This document shows, in pieces, positions 9,611 to 19,378 of a DNA stretch of 64,000 nt. The notes beneath the pieces are model-generated. The model made no database searches and was not told where the DNA came from. It was given only the letters and a program-made list of their open reading frames with translations. The DNA comes from Actinobacteria bacterium 69-20 (lineage in GTDB: Bacteria; Actinomycetota; Actinomycetes; Mycobacteriales; Nakamurellaceae). The stretch spans positions 48,499 through 112,498 of the forward strand of contig MKSW01000027.1 of the NCBI GenBank assembly GCA_001897425.1, in the 5' to 3' direction. Made by a program: the position numbers and the translations under genes. Every line of letters starts with the position of its first letter. Within the stretch, counting starts at the first letter, position 1.

Positions 9611-10030
9611 GCTCAGCCCCGCTGGGCCGCGACCAGTGCCCGCCGGGTGAGAACCCTGGTCAGGTGCCGGCGACAATCCTTGTCGGCGTTCATGTCCGCA
9701 GTCGGGTCCGCGTGCGCCAGGGAACCGCCGATGGTGCTGCGGTGCCGGCCTGCGGGTCGCCGACGTGGGACGCCACCAGGCCCAGCAGCGGGGGCGGATT
9801 GCCACACCAGGTCGGGGTGACGAGGTGGGAGTGCCGGGTCAGCGCCCCGACCGCGACGCCCTCCCGGCGAAGGTACCGCAACTCGTCCAGATGCCCGACG
9901 TTCACGAGCAATCCGGGCGGAGCCGGCCTCACCTTCATCATGGGCAGCAGCGAATGGCCGCCCGCCAACAGCTTTGCCTCGTCACCGTACTTGGCGTGTC
10001 CCGCCAGAGGGTACAACAACTCATGCACTG
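9611..10030 (-). pseudogene. Relic of molybdopterin dehydrogenase FAD-binding (CoxM/xanthine dehydrogenase medium) subunit
   Basis: Minus-strand frames read LAGHAKYGDEAKLLAGGHSLLPMMKVRPAPPGLLVNVGHLDELRYL...VGALTRHSHLV...VGDPQ, frameshift, STIGGSLAHADPTADM, then directly C-terminal-like RRHLTRVLTRRALVAAQRG. Confidence 0.75.
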
Positions 10031-10097
10031 ATCGCCTGCCCCCCGCCGCGCCATCCCGGGTTTCGCACCTATCGGCTCCCGGTGACGCGGGAGGCGA

Positions 10098-10355
10098 GGG
10101 GTTGTCGACGGTGCCACGGCGAACGAGGATTCCTGGTGTCGGCAAGGGACCTCGGGCGGGTGGCTCAGATGCACACGGCAGGCACGGCATCGTGGCGTTT
10201 CGCCCACGACATCGACGAACGTCTTCACGTTGCGCTCTACATCCGCGATGCCCTTGACCTGCCGACAGCTGCCGAGGGAACCCCGCCCCGGCTCGCGAGC
10301 GAAATCCCTGACCGCTCGGGGTTACTCGGTCCCGAAGCGGCGCGGGCGGTGGCCG
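10098..10355 (+). repeat. Right copy of ~258-bp direct repeat
   Basis: Near-identical to 3635..3892. Confidence 0.9.
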
Positions 10356-10837
10356 CCCAGTGGCTGTCTTGGTGGCGTGACATAGTCACTGCGATGGCCT
10401 CGGCACAGCGGGGGCGACCGCTCGACGCAGCGGATGTGGACGGCCGGCCGCGGTATTCCGCGGATTGGCATCGGCAGATGATCGATCCGCCGGACTGGAA
10501 CTCGCTCGCGGACCGTCCAGGGCTGCGCGGCGCCGCGAAGGCGCTGTGGACGGATTCTCTTCACTGGTTCGAGCCTGCTCGGCGGCCGTACCTGCCGCCG
10601 TCATGCACCGACGTGTTCCGCTGGGAGTGGGTGCGCGACTGCGCCGAGGGCGCAGCGGCCAGGCACCACGTGAGCCCGGGTGCGATCGACGGCTGCGCCG
10701 AGGTGCTGCTCGTGGAGGGACTCTGGTGGCAGCTCGTCGCGCCCGGTGTGGCGCTGTGCTCGATCGCCGCAGCACGCGACGCGGCCATCGCGCCGGCGAT
10801 CCTCGACGAGATATTTGATTCCTATCTCGCCGGATAG
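10136..10837 (+). CDS. Hypothetical protein
   Basis: GTG start VSARDLGRVAQMHTAGTASWRFAHDIDERLHVALYIRDALDL; coding-like, no family recognised; 5' part duplicated at 3635..3892. Confidence 0.6.
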   Translation: MSARDLGRVAQMHTAGTASWRFAHDIDERLHVALYIRDALDLPTAAEGTPPRLASEIPDRSGLLGPEAARAVAAQWLSWWRDIVTAMASAQRGRPLDAADVDGRPRYSADWHRQMIDPPDWNSLADRPGLRGAAKALWTDSLHWFEPARRPYLPPSCTDVFRWEWVRDCAEGAAARHHVSPGAIDGCAEVLLVEGLWWQLVAPGVALCSIAAARDAAIAPAILDEIFDSYLAG

Positions 10838-10869
10838 CGACTGCACCGCCTTCCGGTCAAGTTCGACTG

Positions 10870-11136
10870 ATGGCACGGAGGAAGACGACGGTGTATATCG
10901 ACGGCGCGCTGTTGCGCGCGACGAAGGTTGCTGCCGCACGCTCCGGGAAGCACGAGTACGAGGTCTTCGAAGACGCGCTCCGCGAACATCTGGGGCTGGC
11001 TGGCGTCGTCGAGCGCATCTGGGCCGGTATCACCCCTGAACAGGCACCCGGTGAGGAAGCCGCCGCACGAATCGCGGCTGAGGAACTCGCGGCCGCACGT
11101 AGTTCGGCGAGCCTCGGCGACGTCACCGCTGGTTAA
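10870..11136 (+). CDS. Ribbon-helix-helix/CopG-like protein (possible orphan antitoxin)
   Basis: MARRKTTVYIDGALLRATKVAAARSGKHEYEVFEDALREHLG. Confidence 0.6.
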   Translation: MARRKTTVYIDGALLRATKVAAARSGKHEYEVFEDALREHLGLAGVVERIWAGITPEQAPGEEAAARIAAEELAAARSSASLGDVTAG

Positions 11137-12092
11137 CTGGTTGTTGGAATGCTGATCGTCGCTCGCAGCGCGTCAGTGGCTTCGATCGTGCGTTCGGCCA
11201 GGATCGGGCCGCCGTGTCCTTCAGATTCTTCAATATGCAGTGTGCTGCCTGGCCAGCGTTTCCAGAGCCGCCACGGTATTTCTGCTGGACAGCTCACGTC
11301 GAGGCGACCGTGCAGCAGAACCCCGGGGATGCCTTCGAGCTGGTGGATGCGGTCGACGATGCGTAGTTGCCCGGGTAGGAAGCAGTCGTGCGACCAGTAG
11401 TGGGTGACCTGGGTGGCGAAGTTCTCGCGTTGGCGCCGGTCGGGGTGCAGTGGCTCGGTTCCGTGATATGGGCCTAGAGACACATGGATCGTTTCCCAGT
11501 GGTCCCAGAGGTCAGCCGCCCGGGCGCGGACCGACGGGTCCGGGTCGCGTAGAAGTTTTGCGTAACCTTCGGCGGGTCTAAGCGTGCCGGCGTGCTGTGC
11601 GAAATCGTGCCAGACCTCCGGGAACAGCCAGCCGATCTTGTCGGTGATCCAGTCGATCTCTTCTCGGCTGCCTGATGTCACGGCCATGAGCACCACCGCC
11701 GAGCATCGTTCGGGGTGTTCGAGCGCGTACGCGAGGGCGAGGGTACTGCCCCAGGAGATGCCGTGAAGCAGCCACCTTTCGATGCCGAGGTGCTGCCGAA
11801 GGGCTTCGATGTCTTCGATTTGGGCTTGGATCGTGTTGGTGTCCAACATGTTCAGCGCATCGATCGACCACGGTGTGCTACGCCCGCAGCCGCGCTGATC
11901 GAAGCCGATGATGTGGTAACCATTGGGATTGAACTTGCGTCGGTATGCCCCCTGTCCCAGCCCACTTCCCGGGCCGCCATGCAAGTAGAGCGCCGGGCGG
12001 CCGGCAGGGCTGCCTGAGGCTTCCCAGTAGAGGACATTGCCATCTGGCCGATCCAGAAAGCCGTGCCGATACGGCGCTATGGATGGGTACAC
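11133..12092 (-). CDS. pip: Proline iminopeptidase (alpha/beta hydrolase)
   Basis: LHGGPGSGLGQGAYRRKFNPNGYHIIGFDQRGCGRSTP, nucleophile elbow HGISWGSTLALAYALEHPER. Confidence 0.92.
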   Translation of the reverse strand: MYPSIAPYRHGFLDRPDGNVLYWEASGSPAGRPALYLHGGPGSGLGQGAYRRKFNPNGYHIIGFDQRGCGRSTPWSIDALNMLDTNTIQAQIEDIEALRQHLGIERWLLHGISWGSTLALAYALEHPERCSAVVLMAVTSGSREEIDWITDKIGWLFPEVWHDFAQHAGTLRPAEGYAKLLRDPDPSVRARAADLWDHWETIHVSLGPYHGTEPLHPDRRQRENFATQVTHYWSHDCFLPGQLRIVDRIHQLEGIPGVLLHGRLDVSCPAEIPWRLWKRWPGSTLHIEESEGHGGPILAERTIEATDALRATISIPTTS

Positions 12093-12126
12093 CGAACTAG
12101 GGTAGAGCGCCTCAATGAGTGCGCGG

Positions 12127-12453
12127 CTACTGGCGTTGCAGCTCTTCGCGTGCGACGCGCCGTGCGATGGCTTCGACCTCTGCCGTAGACAGGGCGGTGG
12201 GCCGGTGCTCAGCTGCTCCTCTCAGCATCTGCCGTACGACGGCTGAGACAGGGATTCCTTCTCGCGTGGCGCGCTCGCGGAGGTAGCCGTCGAGTTCCTT
12301 GTCGATGCGCAGGTGCATCGGTACGTCGAGTGTCGCTCGGTTTTCCGCTGCCTCCGCCTCCGCGGCTTCGGATTCCTCGTCGGCGACTTCGTCCCGGATT
12401 GCCGCGTGTCGCCGTTGCCGAGCCTCACGCTGCGCATCTGCGGTATCAGCCAT
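12127..12453 (-). CDS. RHH/CopG-like antitoxin (copy 1 of module)
   Basis: LDVPMHLRIDKELDGYLRERATREGIPVSAVVRQMLR; overlaps upstream toxin-like gene by 8 bp. Confidence 0.7.
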   Translation of the reverse strand: MADTADAQREARQRRHAAIRDEVADEESEAAEAEAAENRATLDVPMHLRIDKELDGYLRERATREGIPVSAVVRQMLRGAAEHRPTALSTAEVEAIARRVAREELQRQ

Positions 12454-12757
12454 GACGTTGCTCCTTCCTGTCCAGATACTCGCGGAGGTCCGCGCCGCGG
12501 GTCTTCCACGCGGTGACGCCGGATGCATCCTCCGGATCGATGATCACGGTGACGACGAATCCTGCAGCCTTCGAATATCCGATCAAGCGGACATAAGCGA
12601 CTCGGCTTTTCGGATCCGGGTCGCGCACAATGCTGCCCGGATCCGCAGCGGCTTCGATCGTCCAATCCGGCTCGATATCGGTCGCACCCGGATAGCGAAG
12701 CGATCGGCTGCGGATGTGAGCCGCGTCCTCGTCGTCCCACCACAGATCGACCGGCAC
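12446..12757 (-). CDS. Putative toxin of unnamed family (copy 1)
   Basis: VPVDLWWDDEDAAHIRSRSLRYPGATDIEPDWTIEAAADPGSIV...IGYSKAAGFVVTVII...GVTAWKTRGADLREYLDRKE; shares pattern with 59749..60075. Confidence 0.6.
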   Translation of the reverse strand: MPVDLWWDDEDAAHIRSRSLRYPGATDIEPDWTIEAAADPGSIVRDPDPKSRVAYVRLIGYSKAAGFVVTVIIDPEDASGVTAWKTRGADLREYLDRKEQRHG

Positions 12758-12766
12758 ATGCTTAAG

Positions 12767-12785
12767 CGTAGCGCAATGCGCTACG
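12767..12785. promoter_or_regulatory. Palindromic operator candidate
   Basis: CGTAGCGCA-A-TGCGCTACG, perfect 9-bp arms, 10 bp upstream of toxin-like GTG. Confidence 0.6.
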
Positions 12786-12808
12786 AGACGAAGCGACCAG
12801 ATCGGCTC

Positions 12809-13168
12809 ATGAGCGTGGCGGGTTCGGCCATTGGCGCGCATGCCGGCATGATCACGGACATGGGCGCGATGGTTGCCAGCGCGAATGGCCCCACGGTCCT
12901 AGCGCTGCCGTGGGGCGAAATGTTGATTTTCGCGGCGGTGAGCCTGCTCGCCTTGGCAGCGGTGGTCTACGTTGTCGTTGCTGCGCTTCGGGGCAGGCTG
13001 CGTCCCGGTCGAGCGTTGTTCGCTGTACTCATCGCGGTTTTCATACCGATCATCGGTGCCGTGCTCGTCGTGTGGATTGTTGCGGCCGAAGCACGCTGCG
13101 GCGAGCTGTCGGCGGACCGGCTCGTGGTTGGCGGTTCCCCGCCACGCGCCCGAGACAGGCCCCGCTGA
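12809..13168 (+). CDS. Small membrane protein
   Basis: Two predicted hydrophobic segments (MLIFAAVSLLALAAVVYVVVAAL; ALFAVLIAVFIPIIGAVLVVWIVAA); start uncertain. Confidence 0.4.
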   Translation: MSVAGSAIGAHAGMITDMGAMVASANGPTVLALPWGEMLIFAAVSLLALAAVVYVVVAALRGRLRPGRALFAVLIAVFIPIIGAVLVVWIVAAEARCGELSADRLVVGGSPPRARDRPR

Positions 13169-13292
13169 ATGGCCAGAGGCGACGGCCGGACGATCGACGT
13201 GTGCCCGTATTGAACTGACGCTGCGCGTCACACCGTCGCCTCATCGATTCACGGCACGATCGTCATGCGCGACAGGGCGTAGCCTTCGAGCG

Positions 13293-13685
13293 TCACGATC
13301 CTTTGGGAACCGGCAGGACTGTGGGTGGCGGGTGGGCAACGTCGGCCAGTCGACCCAGATCCCCGACGTCGTCGGTGTAGATGACGCTGCCTGGGGCACG
13401 GCTGGCGACCGCGACGACGTAGGCGTCCACCACGTCACTGGTCGCCGTTCGGGCGAGCCACGTACCGATGCGCCGAGCATCACTCTCCGTGAAGCCCTCC
13501 TCGATCCTGCACCCGACCAGGACTCTGGACAGCGTGGTCCGCGGACCACCTCGCCATACCTGCGCAAGGACCGGCGCGGGTACCACGGGCCGGATACGGC
13601 GCTGGAGCATGCGCGTGTGCAACGCCAGCAGGGGCCGCTTGCCGCGTTCGGCAGCGATGAGCGCCCTCGAGTCGTAGACGATCAC
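13293..13685 (-). CDS. PIN-domain toxin (VapC-like)
   Basis: MIVYDSRALIAAERGKRPLLALH...ATSDVVDAYVVAVASRAPGSVIYTDDVGDL acidic residues. Confidence 0.82.
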   Translation of the reverse strand: MIVYDSRALIAAERGKRPLLALHTRMLQRRIRPVVPAPVLAQVWRGGPRTTLSRVLVGCRIEEGFTESDARRIGTWLARTATSDVVDAYVVAVASRAPGSVIYTDDVGDLGRLADVAHPPPTVLPVPKGS

Positions 13686-13924
13686 CTTTCCGCTCGAAGG
13701 GCGCGGTCGAGAGCCTCGTCCGCGGCGGCTAACTCATCGTCGGTGAATGCCCCATGCTCGGCCTGCCACTGGTCCATCGCACGCAGCCCGCGCTGCAACG
13801 CCAAATGTTCGGCCAACGCATCGTTGACCAGTGCCGACAGGCTGGTTCGCTCCCTTCGGGCTGCAGCCTCAGCTTCCTTCCAAACCTCGGGGTCGAACGC
13901 GACCGAGCGCTTCACAGCAACCAT
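13682..13924 (-). CDS. RHH antitoxin (VapB-like)
   Basis: MVAVKRSVAFDPEVWKEAEAAARRERTSLSALVNDALAEHL; overlaps PIN gene. Confidence 0.82.
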   Translation of the reverse strand: MVAVKRSVAFDPEVWKEAEAAARRERTSLSALVNDALAEHLALQRGLRAMDQWQAEHGAFTDDELAAADEALDRALRAER

Positions 13925-14136
13925 GATCCCGATGGTAGTACCGGCGGTCACACCGCCGACGGGTCCTGTAGATCGGCGTCATCCAGCTCGGCTGTCGCCC
14001 TGCGGCGAACCTCGTCGGGGATCGGCGTCTCGGCGTGCCAGGCGGCCAGCGCCTGCGCCGGCTAGCGGTCCGGCGCCCAGGCAGGGACCGACGAAAGGCC
14101 CTGGCGCGGGCATGGCGCGGCCGGGATACTGCTCCG

Positions 14137-15213
14137 ATGGACAGCGATCTTCCCGACCGCGAGCAGGGCCTACTGGTGGCGGGACTCGACCGGTGGGTCG
14201 CCGCCGGCCTTATGACGGACGACCAGGCCCGCCGGATCGCCGACTGGGAGCGCGATCCGGACCATGCCCCCGCGGCCCCGGCAGCGCCCGCGCCGGTCAT
14301 GTCGCTCGCGGCCGAGGCACTCGCATACGTGGGCGGTGCGGTGGTCATCGCCGCGATCGCCATCGTCGCCTCCGGCTACTGGGATCGGTTGGGGTTCGGA
14401 TCGCACCTGGCGATCCCAGCGGCGGCCACGGTCCTGCTGTTGGCTGCGGGCGCCTCGGTGCCGCGGACGTGGGCGGCCGTCGGCGTGCGCATGCGTGCGG
14501 CCCTGTGGCTCACCGCGCCCGCGGCCCTGTTCGCGCTGCTCGCGGTGATCGGCGAACACGCGCACTGGAGCGGCGACCGCTCGATGCTGTTCGTCTCCGC
14601 GCCGCTGTTCGTGGCCACGGCCGTGCTCTGGTTGATCCACCGCGCCGCCCCACAGCAGATCGCGGCATTCGTCGCGCTCGAACTGCTGGGGGTCGCGGCC
14701 ACCAACATCACCATCGGCCGGTTCGACGCCCTCGCCGGGGCCTCGATGGCCGTGATCGCGATCGCCTGGGGCGCCTGCGCACGCGGTGGCCTGTTGCCGG
14801 GCGGGGGTCGATGGGCGCCGCCGGCGCAGGCGGGTCCCGCCGCCGCGGCCCTGAAACATCAACGAGGGCAACGGCGATGGGGGCTCGGCCTCGGCACCGG
14901 CGGCGCCGCGCTCGGTGGCATCGTGCTGGCCGGGGGTTGGGACACCTCGTGGATGGGCGTGATCCCGATCGTGGTGATCGTCGCGGCCGGGGTGGCGATC
15001 GGCGACCTGCCGGTGCTGATCGTCGCCGCGATCGGGACGGTGATCGTGCTTCCGATGGTCGCCGAGCGCTACACCCAGTCGACCCTCGCGACCGCGGTGG
15101 TGCTCCTCATCGTGGGTGCCGCGATGGTGGCTCTAGCCATCCTGGTGGCGCGCAGACAGACACGTCGTCATACTCGATCCGCCGACGCCGACGCGGCGAT
15201 CTACTCCAGATAG
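14137..15213 (+). CDS. DUF2157-like multi-TM membrane protein
   Basis: [34 protein letters not shown], multiple TM segments. Confidence 0.7.
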   Translation: MDSDLPDREQGLLVAGLDRWVAAGLMTDDQARRIADWERDPDHAPAAPAAPAPVMSLAAEALAYVGGAVVIAAIAIVASGYWDRLGFGSHLAIPAAATVLLLAAGASVPRTWAAVGVRMRAALWLTAPAALFALLAVIGEHAHWSGDRSMLFVSAPLFVATAVLWLIHRAAPQQIAAFVALELLGVAATNITIGRFDALAGASMAVIAIAWGACARGGLLPGGGRWAPPAQAGPAAAALKHQRGQRRWGLGLGTGGAALGGIVLAGGWDTSWMGVIPIVVIVAAGVAIGDLPVLIVAAIGTVIVLPMVAERYTQSTLATAVVLLIVGAAMVALAILVARRQTRRHTRSADADAAIYSR

Positions 15214-16880
15214 TCGCGGAGCACCTGGGAGCGGGACGGGTGGCGGAGTTTGGACATGGTCTTGGACTCGATCTGCCGGATCCGCTCGCGGGTGACCCCG
15301 TAGACCTGGCCGATCTCGTCCAGGGTGCGCGGCTGGCCGTCGGTGAGACCGAACCGCAGCCGCACGACGCCCGCCTCGCGCTCGGAGAGGGTCTGCAGCA
15401 CCGACTGCAGCTGGTCCTGTAGCAGGGTGAACGAGACGGCGTCCACGGCCACGACGGCCTCGGAGTCCTCGATGAAGTCGCCGAGCTGCGAGTCGCCCTC
15501 GTCGCCGATGGTCTGGTCCAGGCTGATGGGCTCGCGGGCGTACTGCTGGATCTCCAGCACCTTGTCCGCGGTGATGTCCATTTCCTTGGCCAGCTCGTCC
15601 GGCGTCGGCTCGCGCCCGAGATCCTGCAGCAGCTCGCGCTGGATGCGGCCGAGCTTGTTGATCACCTCGACCATGTGCACGGGGATGCGGATGGTGCGGG
15701 CCTGGTCGGCCATGGCGCGGGTGATGGCCTGCCGGATCCACCAGGTGGCGTAGGTGGAGAACTTGTAACCCTTGGTGTAGTCGAACTTCTCGACCGCGCG
15801 GATCAGGCCGAGGTTGCCCTCCTGGATCAGATCGAGGAAGGCCATGCCGCGGCCGGTGTAGCGCTTGGCGAGGGAGACGACCAGGCGCAGGTTCGCCTCG
15901 AGGAGGTGGTTCTTCGCCCGCTCTCCGTCGCGTTTGACCCAGTTGAGGTCGCGGCGCAGCTGGGTGGTGATCTTCTCGCCGATCTCGGCGATCTGGCGGA
16001 GGCGCTCGACGGCGTACAGCCCGCCCTCGATGCGCTTGGCGAGGCTCACCTCCTCCTCGGCGTTGAGCAGCGCGACCTTGCCGATCTGCTTGAGGTAGGC
16101 GCGCACCGAGTCCGCGGACGCCGTGAGCTCGGCGTCCTTGCGGGCCTGCTTGAGGGCCTCGGACTCCTCGTCGTCGTCCCAGGTGAAGTCTTCACCGGTC
16201 CCGGTGCCGGTCCCAGCGCCGTTCGGCTTCTGTGCGGCGGCAGGCCCGGTCGCCGACGGGGCGACTTCCCCGTCGTCCGCATCGACGTCGTCCACCACAT
16301 CGTCATCCACGGCGTCGACCACATCGTCGGCGGGATCGGTGTCGGGTTCCTCCGCGTCGATATCGCCGTCGGACAGATCCAGATCGACGTCGCCCAGGTC
16401 CGTCTCGTCCAGATCGGCACCGTCGAGGTCTGCGACATCGCCCGTCGCGCGGCCCTTCGCGCCGGCCTTGGTCTCGGCCCGTGCGGACGTGCTGCCGGCG
16501 GACTTCGCGGTGGCGGACTTGCCGCTGCCCGCCGCTGCGGGAGGTTTGGCGGCGGCGGACTTCGCTGCCGGCGACTTCTTCGCGGCGGCCTTCGGCTTGT
16601 CGGCCACAGCGGAGCCGCGAGCAGCGGGGCGCTTCGCCGAATCCACCGCATCCACCGCAGCCGGAGCGTTCGCCGCGCCGGCCGCCGAGCCCGACTTCTG
16701 GGATGCCGCCTTGCCTTTGACGGCTGCGAGCGGTATTGCCGCGGCCCCGTCACCCTGCGGCGACTCCGCGAGATTGTGGGATCTCGGAGTGGTTCGTGTC
16801 GCCGTCGAACGGGAAGATGCTGCTGCCCCTGCCACTGATGCCCTTTCGCTGCCGGATACCGCCCGACCTTCGTACGCCAC
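15201..16880 (-). CDS. sigA: Primary sigma factor SigA/RpoD
   Basis: [75 protein letters not shown]...[24 protein letters not shown]; exact start uncertain. Confidence 0.98.
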   Translation of the reverse strand: MAYEGRAVSGSERASVAGAAASSRSTATRTTPRSHNLAESPQGDGAAAIPLAAVKGKAASQKSGSAAGAANAPAAVDAVDSAKRPAARGSAVADKPKAAAKKSPAAKSAAAKPPAAAGSGKSATAKSAGSTSARAETKAGAKGRATGDVADLDGADLDETDLGDVDLDLSDGDIDAEEPDTDPADDVVDAVDDDVVDDVDADDGEVAPSATGPAAAQKPNGAGTGTGTGEDFTWDDDEESEALKQARKDAELTASADSVRAYLKQIGKVALLNAEEEVSLAKRIEGGLYAVERLRQIAEIGEKITTQLRRDLNWVKRDGERAKNHLLEANLRLVVSLAKRYTGRGMAFLDLIQEGNLGLIRAVEKFDYTKGYKFSTYATWWIRQAITRAMADQARTIRIPVHMVEVINKLGRIQRELLQDLGREPTPDELAKEMDITADKVLEIQQYAREPISLDQTIGDEGDSQLGDFIEDSEAVVAVDAVSFTLLQDQLQSVLQTLSEREAGVVRLRFGLTDGQPRTLDEIGQVYGVTRERIRQIESKTMSKLRHPSRSQVLRDYLE

Positions 16881-17025
16881 CGACCCCGCAGGGGCGATGG
16901 CCGACGGTGTGGCCCGCTGTTACTGATTCGCTGATGCTCGATGGTGTTTCATGGTGCTGACCCGATCGACCGACCGGATGGCGGCCGTTCCAGTGTAACG
17001 GCGCCGAAGCGCATCCGCGGCCCGA

Positions 17026-17793
17026 TCAGCGCTTCTTCGACATGTCGGCCGCCAGTGCAGCGCCTACGATACCGGCATTGTTCACCAGTGTCGCGATGAC
17101 CTTCGGCGTTCGTGTCTCGATGAGGTCGAACCACTTGTCCGGCCGCTTCGACACGCCTCCGCCGATGATGAACAGATCGGGCCAGAGCACATTCTCCAAG
17201 TGGCGCAGGTACTTCTGGACCTTGCCGGCCCACGTCTCCCACGTCATGTTCCGACGCTCGCGCGCCGATGCGGAGGCGCGGGATTCGGCGTCATGGCCGT
17301 CCACCTCGATGTGCCCGAGTTCCGCGTTCGGCACCAGGACGCCGTCATAGATGAGGGCGGTGCCGATCCCGGTACCGAGGGTGACCATCACGATGAGGCC
17401 TTCCCGGCCCTCGCCGGCCCCGAACCGGACCTCCGCGAGACCGGCGGCATCGGCATCGTTCAGGGTGGTAACCGGCCCCGGCAGCAGCGGTGAGAGCGTG
17501 TCGAAGAGCGAGGTGCCGGTCCAGGAGGAGTCCATGTTCGCGGAGGTCCGCACCGTGCCATGCATCACCACGCCGGGGAACGTGACACCTACCGGCCCCG
17601 TGTAGTTCGCGTTGCCCACGACGTCGGCCACCGTCTTCGCCACCGCATCCGGGGTGGAGGGGTGCGGAGTGTCGAGCCGGAACCGTTCCGAAGCCAGCGA
17701 TCCGTCGTCCAGGTCGACCACCGCGCACTTGATTCCGGTGCCGCCGATGTCGATGCCGAGGGCCTGGTGGGGGTGGTCGCTGCGCTGGGTCAC
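17026..17793 (-). CDS. ppgK: Polyphosphate glucokinase
   Basis: ALGIDIGGTGIKCAVVDLDDG, GTGIGTALIYDGVLVPNAELGHIEVDGHDAE. Confidence 0.93.
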   Translation of the reverse strand: MTQRSDHPHQALGIDIGGTGIKCAVVDLDDGSLASERFRLDTPHPSTPDAVAKTVADVVGNANYTGPVGVTFPGVVMHGTVRTSANMDSSWTGTSLFDTLSPLLPGPVTTLNDADAAGLAEVRFGAGEGREGLIVMVTLGTGIGTALIYDGVLVPNAELGHIEVDGHDAESRASASARERRNMTWETWAGKVQKYLRHLENVLWPDLFIIGGGVSKRPDKWFDLIETRTPKVIATLVNNAGIVGAALAADMSKKR

Positions 17794-17922
17794 GATGGTC
17801 CTTTCCTGGTGCCGACCCGTACGGTCGGGGCGGTGCCGCGGTGATGGTACGTCGTGCTGTGCCGCGAGCGGGGGTCGCGGGTCTCGCGGGTGTCAGGCCG
17901 GGCGTCGCGGGTCCGGCCGGTG

Positions 17923-18699
17923 TCAGGCCGGGCAGCCGCTGCGATCCGGGAGCGGCGGGATCGGCGGCAGGCTGCGCACGGACACCGTCTGGCCCTCGAT
18001 CACCGGCGGCGGCGCGGCGGCGTCCTTGGCGTTGTTGAGCCGCTGCTGTACCTGTGTGGAGATCGGCCCGACCTGGTAGCGCGCCCCGAGCGAGAGGTCC
18101 ACGCTGTTGTCCGATCGGCCGTCGAGGACCAACTGCGCGCAGGGCGCGACGATCAGAACGGTCCGGGCTTCCGCGAGACCCGCGTAGCCGTACCGGATCT
18201 CGCCGTAGCAACGCAGATCCGCCGCGGGGTACAGGGGATCGTTCTCCTGTTGCCCGACCTCCGCGAAACCGGCCGCCCGAAGTTCGTCCGTGACGGTCTT
18301 CGCCTGCCCCGTGACGGTGCTCGCGTTCAGCACCCGAACGGGCACCTGCCCGGGGTCCGCCGGGCGAACGCCGGCGAGCGTCTGGTCTGCGGTGAAGGTG
18401 CCCAGAGTCGTGGAGATCGTCGTCGATCGGCCGGACTTCGTGGTCCCCGTTGTGGTCGTCTTCGCCGTCGATGCCGTCGATGACGCGCCGGTGGGCGATG
18501 TCGTGCCTGCCGAACTGCGCGGCGTCGATACCGATGTCGTGGTGAGAGCGCCCGGTTCGTTGCATCCCGTCGCTTCGGCGGGTGCCGGCTTGAGGGCCTC
18601 GGTCCAAATCACGATGGCAGCGACGAACAGCAACGTCAGCAGCACCAGGATCGGCCAGCGGGTGCGGCGCCGGTACCGTGGCGCTGAATCGGGGCTCAC
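17923..18699 (-). CDS. cei: Envelope integrity protein Cei-like, LytR_C domain
   Basis: Single TM then PGQVPVRVLNASTVTGQAKTVTDELRAAGF; position next to ppgK/sigA. Confidence 0.78.
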   Translation of the reverse strand: MSPDSAPRYRRRTRWPILVLLTLLFVAAIVIWTEALKPAPAEATGCNEPGALTTTSVSTPRSSAGTTSPTGASSTASTAKTTTTGTTKSGRSTTISTTLGTFTADQTLAGVRPADPGQVPVRVLNASTVTGQAKTVTDELRAAGFAEVGQQENDPLYPAADLRCYGEIRYGYAGLAEARTVLIVAPCAQLVLDGRSDNSVDLSLGARYQVGPISTQVQQRLNNAKDAAAPPPVIEGQTVSVRSLPPIPPLPDRSGCPA

Positions 18700-19078
18700 C
18701 GGTCGATGACCTCCCTGTCTGCGGCGTGCGCGTGGCTGCGACGCTGTGCCCGATGCCACCTATCCCCGTTCGGGCCGGGCGGCAGTTGTCCTGTGCCAGC
18801 GTAGGCGCTTGCCGCGACGACACGGTTCAATGCGCTGAAGTCGTCCCCCGCCTTTCGCCGCCCGGCGGGTATCGGCTAGCCTGCTGGCCGCGCGGTATCA
18901 CTCCTGCGGCACCATCGCTCCGAGTGATCGGCGTACCCGGGCACAAAAACATCCGCGCGTGCGTTAGGAAGCGGAGCATCCGCGGTACATGGTTCCGGCG
19001 GTCGCTCATGAGCCGGAACGACGCGCGATGTGCATGTGCCTTCTGCAGCACTGATGACGACGAGACAAAGGAACGACG

Positions 19079-19378
19079 ATGGCAACCGATTACGACGCCC
19101 CGCGCCGCACCGAATCGGACGACGTCAGCGAGGACTCTCTCGAAGAGCTGAAATCGCGTCGCAACGACGCGCAGTCCTCGGTGGTCGACGTCGACGAGGG
19201 CGACACCGCCGAAAGTTTCGAACTGCCCGGGGCAGACCTGTCCGGCGAGGAGCTGACGGTCAGCGTGATCCCGAAGCAGGCCGACGAATTCACCTGCTCG
19301 GTGTGCTTCCTGGTTCAGCACCGGAGCCGGCTCGCCTCGGAGAAGGACGGCCGGGCGGTCTGCGTGGACTGTGCCTGA
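19079..19378 (+). CDS. DUF4193 family protein
   Basis: MATDYDAPRRTESDDVSEDSLEELKSRRNDAQSSVVDVDE...FTCSVCFLVQHRSRLA. Confidence 0.95.
   Translation: MATDYDAPRRTESDDVSEDSLEELKSRRNDAQSSVVDVDEGDTAESFELPGADLSGEELTVSVIPKQADEFTCSVCFLVQHRSRLASEKDGRAVCVDCA

Noticed and set aside
16232-16720. Repetitive sequence at the sigA N-terminus
   Set aside because: Encodes an Ala/Lys- and Asp-rich extension, common in actinobacterial SigA; no separate element.
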